A model generated the notes under the pieces. The model saw only the letters and a list, made by a program, of their open reading frames with translations, ran no database searches and was not told the DNA's origin. Position numbers and translations under genes: made by a program. Below are positions 44,364-52,500 of a stretch of 64,000 nt of DNA, one piece after another. Numbering within the stretch: position 1 is the first letter of the stretch; every line of letters begins with the position of its first letter. This DNA is from UMGS1387 sp045539625. GTDB taxonomy: Bacteria; Bacillota; Clostridia; Oscillospirales; CAG-382. The DNA is taken from assembly GCA_045539625.1 (NCBI GenBank), contig JAZQFS010000016.1:6671-70670 (forward strand), in the 5' to 3' direction.

Positions 44364-44928
44364 AAAGAATATTAACTTCAAAGGCAAGACAGATGTTGAA
44401 AAATTGAAAGTTGCATATGAAGACACCCTGCGTTTGCGAAGTCAGCTGATTGCTATTATACATGATAAAGAACAATTCATCCATATTCCGTGTCATATAT
44501 TTAACCCTGTTTTTTTCACTTGTGAGCGGACAGAAAAGAAGAAGTCAGTCACCCTTACAATAAATGAACCGCTACCGTCAACAAAGGAATTGACAGAAGC
44601 GGTAGAAGAACACTGGATAAAAATGATTCACGATGAGCTTGTCAGAGAAGGTAAAACGGGAATTCCTGTATTTGACAAAGCATTCGTAATGATTGAAATA
44701 ACCACACCGAGAGGCACCCATAATTGTAAAGTGTGGGACACTTCAAACAGAAGTATAAATGTTATTATCAATAACATAAAAGGGATTCTTTTTATGGACG
44801 ACAATTTCGAGCATATGGCATTCGCGGTGACTGCAGACTGGGGCGAAGAAGCCAAAACAGTAATAAAAATCATAGATTTTGACGAGCAATTCAAAGCAAA
44901 TCTTGACAACTTACTGGCAACTCCATGA
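44326..44928 (+). CDS. Hypothetical island protein, 200 residues
   Basis: I do not recognise this protein. The first ~45 residues are helical and charged (LMKTLKRIEKNINFKGKTDVEKL, then YEDTLRLRSQLIAIIHDKE). The rest is mixed alpha/beta with strands such as KSVTLTINEPLPSTK and FVMIEITTPRG, with no cysteines in metal-binding spacing and no signal peptide. AAGGAGG precedes the ATG, which lies inside the preceding gene, so the two are coupled. It is the last gene before a 353-bp non-coding stretch. Its context suggests an accessory role in the mobile element. Confidence 0.6.
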   Translation: MKLDLMKTLKRIEKNINFKGKTDVEKLKVAYEDTLRLRSQLIAIIHDKEQFIHIPCHIFNPVFFTCERTEKKKSVTLTINEPLPSTKELTEAVEEHWIKMIHDELVREGKTGIPVFDKAFVMIEITTPRGTHNCKVWDTSNRSINVIINNIKGILFMDDNFEHMAFAVTADWGEEAKTVIKIIDFDEQFKANLDNLLATP

Positions 44929-45281
44929 CGGTTTCAAAAATGCCATAGAGAAAAAACGATTGGCACTAAAAAACATTTCGCAAAATGCCGTGTAAAACAT
45001 CTATTGGCATCGATTTGTGCATCCAAAGCAAAATAAAAACTACCCAATTTCAGAGGGGTTATGTGAGGGGGATTTCGCGTAAGCGCAATTCCCGAACAGA
45101 ACAGGCAGAGATAAGCCCAAACCGAGTGCGCGTTTTACGCAAATCTCGTTTGGGCTTTTTGCAGGAATAAAACTAATTTAATGTAAATCATTGACGACTC
45201 ACAGACACAAAGAAGAATGAGATTTTTGTGATATGGTAAAATATATATACGAAAAATCAATGAAAAGGAGTTGTCAAAATA
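44929..45281. other. Non-coding end of the island: hairpins and integrase promoter region
   Basis: It contains hairpin GGGATTTCGCG / CGCAATTCCC (45069-45092) and a terminator (AGCCCAAAC 45114-45122 / GTTTGGGCT 45148-45156, then TTTT). A promoter-like stretch with extended -10 TGGTAAAAT lies near 45234. GTAAATCATTGAC (45183-45195) and TTTTGTGATATG (45224-45235) recur at the invertible promoter downstream. A short frame over the hairpins was judged spurious. Confidence 0.6.
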
Positions 45282-46121
45282 ATGAAAAAAATTACTCAAA
45301 TACTAATTGAAGAATTTAAGATATTTCTTGTCAGCGAAGAGAAAAGTGATGCTACAGTAGACAAGTACATTCGTGATATCTGCGCTTTTTCAATGTGGTT
45401 AAATGGAAAGGAAGTTGACAAGCCCGCAGTCCTTGAATACAAATCGTATCTTGTTGACAATTACAAGCCTGCAAGTGTTAACTCAGTTTTATCTTCCCTA
45501 AACAGCTTTTTCACTTACAACGAGTGGTATGACTGTAAGGTAAAGTCCTTAAAGATTCAAAAACAGATATTTGCCTCAAAGGAAAAAGAGCTTACAAAAG
45601 CAGAATATGAGAGACTTCTTGAGGCGGCAAAGTCGAAGAAGAATGAAAGACTCTACTTGTTGATGCAGACCATATGCTCAACGGGAATTCGTGTGTCAGA
45701 ACTAAGATTTATAACTGTTGCTGCTGTTAATACAGGAGTTGCTAACATCAATTGCAAAGGTAAGCTGCGTCAAGTATTTCTTCCCAAAACACTTTGTAAG
45801 GTTCTCACAAGATATATCCGAGAGCAAAAAATAACAAGCGGCTTCGTGTTCGTATCACGAACAGGTAAACCGCTTGACAGAAGCAATATTTGGTCAGATA
45901 TGAAAAAGCTCTGCGAATCCGCAGGAGTATCAAAGGATAAAGTCTTTCCGCACAATCTTCGCCATCTTTTTGCACGCACTTACTATTCGCTTCAAAAAGA
46001 TATTGTGCGCCTTGCCGACATTCTCGGTCATTCAAGTGTGAATACGACGAGAATTTATACGATGGAAACGGGTGAGGTGCATAAGAGGCACATTGAAAAA
46101 CTAGGGTTACTACGATGCTAA
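45282..46121 (+). CDS. Tyrosine-type recombinase, likely DNA invertase for the adjacent promoter
   Basis: The 279-residue XerC/D-like protein has a SAM-like N-terminal DNA-binding domain (about 1-90). The catalytic residues are visible: Arg in STGIRVSEL, Lys in CKGKLRQ, His-x-x-Arg in PHNLRHLFA, His in LGHSSVNTT and Tyr in RIYTMETGE. AAAGGAG precedes the ATG. The gene ends 8 bp before the left arm of an 18-bp inverted repeat that encloses a promoter for the cohesin operon, so the inferred job is inverting that segment. A role as integrase of the upstream island cannot be excluded, but a serine recombinase already serves that element. Confidence 0.92.
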   Translation: MKKITQILIEEFKIFLVSEEKSDATVDKYIRDICAFSMWLNGKEVDKPAVLEYKSYLVDNYKPASVNSVLSSLNSFFTYNEWYDCKVKSLKIQKQIFASKEKELTKAEYERLLEAAKSKKNERLYLLMQTICSTGIRVSELRFITVAAVNTGVANINCKGKLRQVFLPKTLCKVLTRYIREQKITSGFVFVSRTGKPLDRSNIWSDMKKLCESAGVSKDKVFPHNLRHLFARTYYSLQKDIVRLADILGHSSVNTTRIYTMETGEVHKRHIEKLGLLRC

Positions 46122-46129
46122 AATGACAT

Positions 46130-46147
46130 AATTCCAATTATGTGGTA
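46130..46147 (+). repeat. Left arm of 18-bp inverted repeat (putative inversion site)
   Basis: AATTCCAATTATGTGGTA is a perfect inverted match to 46373-46390. The spacing is 225 bp and the arms lie directly after the recombinase gene. Confidence 0.85.
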
Positions 46148-46372
46148 TTAAAAATAGCAAAAATCAACTTAACTCTACACAAAAGCATTAGAATTATAAA
46201 ATTACAGCACGAAAAGACCAATGAAAGAAATTAAAGTTACATTGGTCTGCTTTGTTATGCCTTAATTTGTAAAAATATTATGTAGTTTTACGTAAATCAT
46301 TGACTTAAAACACATTTTGTGATATGATGAATGGGTAAAATTGTGTTGGTATCGTCTGCAATCAAATGACAG
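46148..46372. promoter_or_regulatory. Putative invertible promoter segment (phase switch), ON orientation
   Basis: This 225-bp AT-rich segment between perfect inverted repeats contains one good promoter (46300-46328) reading right into the peptide-cohesin operon. Inversion would turn that promoter toward the recombinase 3' end and silence the operon. No gene is seen inside. Confidence 0.7.
46300..46328 (+). promoter_or_regulatory. Promoter of the cohesin operon inside the invertible segment
   Basis: TTGACT (46300-46305), a 17-bp spacer and TATGAT (46323-46328). Transcription would cross the right repeat arm and reach the ATG at 46422. Confidence 0.75.
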
Positions 46373-46390
46373 TACCACATAATTGGAATT
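46373..46390 (-). repeat. Right arm of 18-bp inverted repeat (putative inversion site)
   Basis: TACCACATAATTGGAATT is the exact reverse complement of 46130-46147. It ends 31 bp before the operon's first start codon. Confidence 0.85.
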
Positions 46391-46421
46391 TTGTAGTAAG
46401 CATTGGAAAGGAGGAAACATA

Positions 46422-46556
46422 ATGAAAAAAAAGCAATATGAAAAACCGGAACTTGAAGTAACAGTATTTGTATCAGAAGATATACTTACAACATCTTCAA
46501 ATATTGATAACAATCAAGGCGAGTGGGATCCGCTTTCGCCCTGGGGAAATTTTTAG
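46422..46556 (+). CDS. 44-residue peptide of the YxKPxxEV...EDILTTS type
   Basis: This first gene of the cohesin operon encodes a 44-residue peptide with a charged start, the segment YEKPELEVTVFVSEDILTTS and an aromatic C-terminus DPLSPWGNF. Short proteins with the pattern Y-KP-EV-F-EDI/V-T-S are common in gut anaerobes and resemble the leader parts of ribosomally made peptide precursors, but their function is unknown and no modifying enzyme is encoded nearby. AAAGGAGG lies seven bases before the ATG. The next gene starts 21 bp after the stop. It is the first gene transcribed when the switch is ON. Confidence 0.7.
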   Translation: MKKKQYEKPELEVTVFVSEDILTTSSNIDNNQGEWDPLSPWGNF

Positions 46557-46577
46557 TAAGTACAAAGGAGAATTGAT

Positions 46578-48140
46578 ATGAAAAACACATTAAAATTAAT
46601 CGCATTAACGTTGGTTGTATCTATGCTTTTAATCGGAGTGGCAGTACCTGCTTCGGCAAATGGTGAAGCACCCGAATTGAGCATAGACTACTGCAACCTT
46701 TCCTTCCGTGACAGCGTGTGCATTAAATATGCTGTTGCATCAACAAGCACAGAAGAAACCACGGTTCTTCTGTGGGATGAACCTTCCGATGAATACTTGT
46801 ATGGCACACATATTGCCGAACTTTCAACCGTTGGCAATCAGACAATAAGTGGCGAAACATATAAGGTATTTGACTATACCGAACTTGCAGCAAAGCAGAT
46901 GACAGATGTTATATATGCTCGTGCCTATACCGTTGTTGACGGTGAAGCGTATTACAGCGATGTTGTAAAATACAGCATTCTTCAATATGCGTATAGCAAA
47001 CTCGGCAAGACAGGTACAGCATCTGATGATGAAAATCTCAAGGCTATGCTTTCTTCAATGCTCGAATATGGTGCAAACGCACAGAAGTATTTTGAGTATG
47101 ATGTAGACAGACTTGCGACAGATGACTTTTATAAGGTTAAAATTATAGGTGGTCTTATTGACGACCAGTGTAATCACGGTCTTTATCTTGAAGGCGACAA
47201 GGTTAATGTTATAGCACCTGAAACTAATAGCGATGGCGTTGAATTTGCAGGGTGGATAAATGAAAACGGTGATGTTGTTGCAGAAACAGCAGAAGCCACA
47301 ATAACAGTCGGAACTTCAAATGATGTTTATACAGCAGTTTATGGAGAAATTCCTGCTGACCCCAATAAGCCTGAAGCATCCGAAGGTCTTGAATATGAAT
47401 CCAACGGAGACGCCACTTGCTATCTTGTTGGCATGGGCGAATGCCAAGATGCGGACATTGTAATTCCCGAAACATCACCCGACGGTGATACAGTATTTGC
47501 CATCGACCGTAACGCATTTGCCAGTGAAGCAATAACATCTATTACTATTCCTACAACAATAGAAGAAATCGGTAGAAATGCATTTAACGGTTGTGATTCT
47601 TTGACAGATGTGTATTACCTTGGTACAGAGAAAGAGTGGGAAGCTCTTTGCGAAAATATTGCTACAGGTAATACCGCTCTTTTGAATGCGAATGTTCATT
47701 TCGCAAAGGAATCGATAACTTATGATGAACCTACAATCGTTGTTGAAAGTGTAACTGCAAGTGCAGGAGATACTGTGGAAGTACTTGTAGATCTTTACAG
47801 TAATCCCGGAATACTTGGAATGACATTGAAACTTGGATTTAATGACGAAGCAATGACACTTGCTAAAGTGGAGAAAGGAACAGCTCTAAGTGAAATGACC
47901 TTTACATCTCCCAAAGGAGAAGCTCTCAAAAACGGATGCGAACTTCCTTGGGATGCGGAGGAAGTATTGCCTGAAGATGTAACAAACGGCAACATCTTAA
48001 AATTAACTTTTGAGATTGCAGATAACGCAGAAACTGGAGATTACAATGTGACCTTAACCTACAATAACGGAGCCGTTATTGACAATGATATGCTTCCCGT
48101 GAATCTTGCAATTATTAACGGTAAAGTATCTATAGCATAA
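46578..48140 (+). CDS. Secreted protein with leucine-rich segment and C-terminal cohesin domain
   Basis: This 520-residue exported protein has a signal peptide ending near VPASA (about residue 27). About 30-200 is an undefined beta-rich domain with a helical SILQYAYSKLG / NLKAMLSSMLEYGANAQKYF part common in clostridial surface proteins. About 275-375 has a BspA-like leucine-rich stretch (ITSITIPTTIEEIGRNAFNGC). About 378-520 is a type I-like cohesin (ASAGDTVEVLVDLYSNPGILGMTLKL, LTFEIADNAETGDYNVTL). The cohesin is almost the same as that of the next gene, even in DNA, pointing to recent duplication. Cohesins bind dockerins. AAAGGAG precedes the ATG. Confidence 0.85.
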   Translation: MKNTLKLIALTLVVSMLLIGVAVPASANGEAPELSIDYCNLSFRDSVCIKYAVASTSTEETTVLLWDEPSDEYLYGTHIAELSTVGNQTISGETYKVFDYTELAAKQMTDVIYARAYTVVDGEAYYSDVVKYSILQYAYSKLGKTGTASDDENLKAMLSSMLEYGANAQKYFEYDVDRLATDDFYKVKIIGGLIDDQCNHGLYLEGDKVNVIAPETNSDGVEFAGWINENGDVVAETAEATITVGTSNDVYTAVYGEIPADPNKPEASEGLEYESNGDATCYLVGMGECQDADIVIPETSPDGDTVFAIDRNAFASEAITSITIPTTIEEIGRNAFNGCDSLTDVYYLGTEKEWEALCENIATGNTALLNANVHFAKESITYDEPTIVVESVTASAGDTVEVLVDLYSNPGILGMTLKLGFNDEAMTLAKVEKGTALSEMTFTSPKGEALKNGCELPWDAEEVLPEDVTNGNILKLTFEIADNAETGDYNVTLTYNNGAVIDNDMLPVNLAIINGKVSIA

Positions 48141-48153
48141 AGAGGCGATAATA

Positions 48154-49527
48154 ATGAACAAAAGAATTATTACAGTCTTCTTAACATTAATTCTAATTTG
48201 CTCGTTAACAGTTATGTCAAAGGTCAGTTTAGCTTCTTTTACCGACGTTCCTGACCATGAGTGGTTTGCAGAAAGCGTAGAATATGTAAAAGATAAAGGT
48301 TTGATGAATGGTATAACTGTTACCACCTTTGAACCGCAGACCTCTATAACTCGTGGAATGATTGTTACAATCATTTATAGATTAGAAGGGTCACCGGAGG
48401 TTAAGAGTGAGCTTCAGTTTTCAGATGTAAACCCGACATATTATTACTGCACTCCAATTATTTGGGCATCTGAAAATGGTATCGTTAACGGTTATAGCAA
48501 AGATACTTTCGCACCCGACGATGAAATCACAAGAGAACAGTTTGCAACAATTCTCTATCGGTATGCTGAGAAGAAGGGCCTTGATGTTTCGCTCGGTTCG
48601 GATAGTGTTGATTTGTCAAGCTTCGAAGACGAAAGTAAAATCAGCGAATATGCAGTAAAAGCTTTGTCTTGGGCGAATGAAGCGGGACTGATTAAAGGTG
48701 TTACAGTAACAACCCTTGAACCTCAGGGAAAAGCTACTAGAGCACAGGCTGCAACCATTTTTATGAGATTTGATAAACTTATAGAACAGTCTGAACAATC
48801 AAATTCTTCAATCGAATCTAAGGATGATGAAACAGACAATGATGAAACCGCGCCCGGCAAGAATGGTGATTCATCTTCAAGCAATGACAGTGGTTCCCCA
48901 AAAGACCCTGTTAAAAATGACGATAAAGATGATGGCAACAACGACAAAGATAATAATAACGACGATGATAATGCCGGAGAGTGGGATGATGTGAAAGATG
49001 AAAACTCCAAAAATGAAAACACTGGCAATGACTCTTCAAAAGACGAACCCTCGAATGATGACCCTATCGAGGAAGATGACAATGAAGATGAAGCCTATGA
49101 AAATCCAACGATAGTTGTTGACAATGCTTCTGTAAGAGCAGGAGAAGAAGTTTCGATAAGTGTTGAACTTCACAATAACCCGGGAATACTTGGAATGACA
49201 TTAAAACTGAAATTTGATGAAGAAGTGATGACGCTAACCGAAGTCAAAAAAGGAACGGCTCTTAGTGAAACTACATTTACGGCTCCTAAAGGCGAAGCAC
49301 TCAAAAATGGTTGTCGATTCCTTTGGGATGCAGAATATGTGTCAATCGAAGATGTAACAAACGGCAACATCTTAAAATTAACGTTTGAGATTGTAGATGA
49401 CGCAGAAACTGGAGATTACAACGTGACCTTAAGTTACAATAACGGAGCCGTTATTGACAATGATATGCTTCCAGTTAATCTTGAGATTATTAATGGTAAA
49501 ATTTCTATAAAACAAGGAGGATATTGA
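48154..49527 (+). CDS. SLH-anchored cohesin protein (anchoring scaffoldin-like)
   Basis: The 457-residue protein has a signal peptide (about 1-27), three SLH repeats (about 28-205; FTDVPDHEWFAESVEYVKDKG, ITRGMIVTIIYRLEG, ATRAQAATIFMRF), a very acidic Asp/Asn/Ser/Lys linker (about 215-320) and a C-terminal cohesin (about 322-455; GEEVSISVELHNNPGILGM). SLH modules bind secondary wall polymer, so this protein would display a cohesin on the cell surface like OlpA-type anchors of cellulosomes. It starts 13 bp after the preceding stop, with AGAGGCG as ribosome site. The next gene starts two bases after its stop. Confidence 0.9.
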   Translation: MNKRIITVFLTLILICSLTVMSKVSLASFTDVPDHEWFAESVEYVKDKGLMNGITVTTFEPQTSITRGMIVTIIYRLEGSPEVKSELQFSDVNPTYYYCTPIIWASENGIVNGYSKDTFAPDDEITREQFATILYRYAEKKGLDVSLGSDSVDLSSFEDESKISEYAVKALSWANEAGLIKGVTVTTLEPQGKATRAQAATIFMRFDKLIEQSEQSNSSIESKDDETDNDETAPGKNGDSSSSNDSGSPKDPVKNDDKDDGNNDKDNNNDDDNAGEWDDVKDENSKNENTGNDSSKDEPSNDDPIEEDDNEDEAYENPTIVVDNASVRAGEEVSISVELHNNPGILGMTLKLKFDEEVMTLTEVKKGTALSETTFTAPKGEALKNGCRFLWDAEYVSIEDVTNGNILKLTFEIVDDAETGDYNVTLSYNNGAVIDNDMLPVNLEIINGKISIKQGGY

Positions 49528-49529
49528 TA

Positions 49530-52500
49530 ATGAAAAATAGATTCATATCAGCTTTTTTGGCATTTGTTATGATTTTTACAATCATTCCATTCAATGCTTT
49601 TGCTGCAGATGTTCAAGAGACAACTGCAGTTGTAAGTGTTAAAAATACAACCGCTGAGCCAGGCAACACTGTTACAGTTAATGTTGTGATTGAAAACAAT
49701 CCTGGAATACTCGGTATGACATTGAAATTGAATTTTGATGACAGCATAGCAACGCTAAAGTCCGTAAAAAACGGTGATGCATTAAGTGCTATGTCATTTA
49801 CCCCACCTACGGGTGATGCTCTGGTAAGTGGCTGTAATTTGGTTTGGGATGCGGAAGAAGTTAAGGCGGAAGATATAAAAGACGGTGTAATGGCAATGCT
49901 TACTTTTGAAATTGCGGAAGATGCAATTCCCGGTGCTTTTGTCGACATCGATTTTTCTTACAATAAAGGAGCTATTCGTGATTCCGATTTTTCAGCTATA
50001 GATGTATCAATTGTAAGCGGACGTATTAGTATATTAGATTATACCCCCGGCGATCTCAATGAAAGTGGCTATATAGATTCAACTGATGTTGTATTCTTGA
50101 GAAGATATATCGCGGGCGGTTATACTACTCCCGAGGGAAATCCGATAACTATTAATGAATTTGCAGCTGATGTTGATGATAATGATTATTTAGATTCTAC
50201 AGACATAGTTTCGATTCGTAGAAATATTGCTGGCGGTTACGGTGTTGAATTGCTTCCTCATACAGAAAAATGTAAGCACATTTCTTTGACTGCAATTCCT
50301 GCAAAAGAAGCAACGTGTACAGATGACGGTAATGTTGCATACTGGGCTTGTGACGATTGTTCTAAAGTGTTTAGCGATGCAGCGGCAACAACTGAAATCA
50401 CAATTGAAGACACCATACTCACTGTTGAACACCAAACAACATATACTCCTGAAAAAGAAGCAACTACCTATGCAGATGGTAATATAGAGTATTGGACTTG
50501 CTCTACATGCGGTAAGTTGTTTAGCGACAGCACATGCGAGAACGAAATTGAACTTAAAGACACAATAATTCAAAAGCTTACTGGTAATACATATACTGTA
50601 TATTTCAAGGATGCTCAAACAGGAAAAGCTACATTTGTAAGCCTTGATAATCAGGAAACATCGGTTTCTTCAATTACAAAAGACAAAAGCGAAAGATATG
50701 ATTTCCCTCAGTTTAAAAAATATGGGTTCTTCGCTTTGTGTCTTACTGACAGTAACGGCAACATAATTACTGGAATAGATGCCGGCACTACTGGTGATGT
50801 TGATGTTTATGTTCATTGGATGAGTAACAGAAACCAAACACGTCCCGTAAAAGAACTTGGAAAACCACAGATTATTGAGGATAAAGAAAACGGACAGATA
50901 TACTTCGTATACGAAATCGGTGAGATTGACAATGTGCCTATTGAAGTTTTGTTTAATGCCGGTGAAATAGACGAAGAAATGGTTCATGAAAAAACAAGCG
51001 TAAAGGTAAAAAACACTGCCACAGAAAATGTTACGGCAATAGCAGAAACAGTAGCGATGGCTACTACAAAATCCGCTTCGATGACATTGTCAGAAGATTG
51101 GATAAATAAGTATTCCCTTGACGAAGAGTGGGCAGCAACTCAAGATTCAGAAAAGGTTGCTAATCTCAAAAAATATATTGAAGATGGCGGTCAAATAAAT
51201 ATCAGTTCGCAATATGGCGGAGAAGATACACACACCGACACCTCTGGTTCAAGTACTACAGACACACACAAAGATACAACAGGAAAGGTAAATACCGAAA
51301 GTAGCGAAGACGGCGGCAATGAAGAAAGTCAACTTGCCGGAAAATTTGGGGCCTCATATTCTGTAGACGCATTAGGTGTTAAAGCGGGAATGGATTTTGA
51401 GATATCCGCATATCAGAAAGAGGGGTCTAATTGGAAGGAAGCTGAAAGCGAACAGAATTCTTCAGGAACAGAAGATTCCCATGAAACTACCAGGTATAAC
51501 GATATTTCAGATTCGTATTCTAACCATTGGAATACTGAAGAGGGTTATACTATGTCCAACAAAATCGGAACCGAAACCGATATTTCAACAGCGTTAAGAA
51601 CGGCTATTACGGAAAACTCCAAAAAGAGTTACAGCGACGAATACCAAAGAGGTTCCTTAACCACTGAATCACAGAATATTTCCCACAACGAGGGTCGCGA
51701 ATACTCTGCTGCAATTACTTTTAGTGAAGAAGAAGAGATTACCGACTCTACTACTGTTACATTAACTTTTAAAACTAAAGGTCATTACAGATTTATTAGA
51801 GCAGGAAAACTTGATGTTTACGCTGTTGTAGGTTATGACATTAAGAATAATACATATTCTGTATCTACGTTTAGTATGTTTGAAAAAGGAACAAAAGAAA
51901 TATGGGACTTTTCAGAAACGGGAACTTTTAAAGATGGAGAAATAGGCGTTTTACCGTTTGAGGTGCCTTATGAGGTAGAAGAATACATTCTTGGAGAAAC
52001 AGCGTATACCAACGGCCTTTATTTCAATATTGCAGAGGGTGCAGTAACAAGATATGATGGTACTGCCAAAAATGTATTGATACCTAATTATTATTCCAAA
52101 AACGGCAATATGACTTATGTAAGAACATTAGGCAATGATCCTCAAACCCTTAAGCCGCTGTTCGCAGGAAACGAAAACATAGAGGTTGTACGTCTCAGCA
52201 AATATATTACTTCTATTCCTGATGGTGCTTTTGAAGGATGTACAAATCTTAAAACAGTTATTGCTCCCGGTGTGACTTCGATAGGTGCTAATGCATTCAA
52301 GGGCTGTGAAAATCTCAACAAATTTATCGTTTCAACAAAAGTTACAACTCTCGGCGATAATGCTTTTGTTGATTGCCCTGAAGTAATAGTTAATGCAAGC
52401 AACTCGTCAGTCGCAAGAGCTGCAACTACTGCTGGGGCAAATAAGATAACCATAAATGTTGAAGATATGAGCGGCAAATTTACAGAAAAGGTGCTTGATG

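Noticed and set aside
44985..45170. 61-codon frame after the island genes
   Set aside because: It covers two hairpins including a terminator, has no ribosome site, and shows no recognisable domain.
45282..46121. Tyrosine recombinase as the integrase of the 36-45 kb island
   Set aside because: The island already has a large serine recombinase at its other end, and the perfect inverted repeat beginning 8 bp after this gene fits an invertase better. The alternative is kept open in the gene entry.
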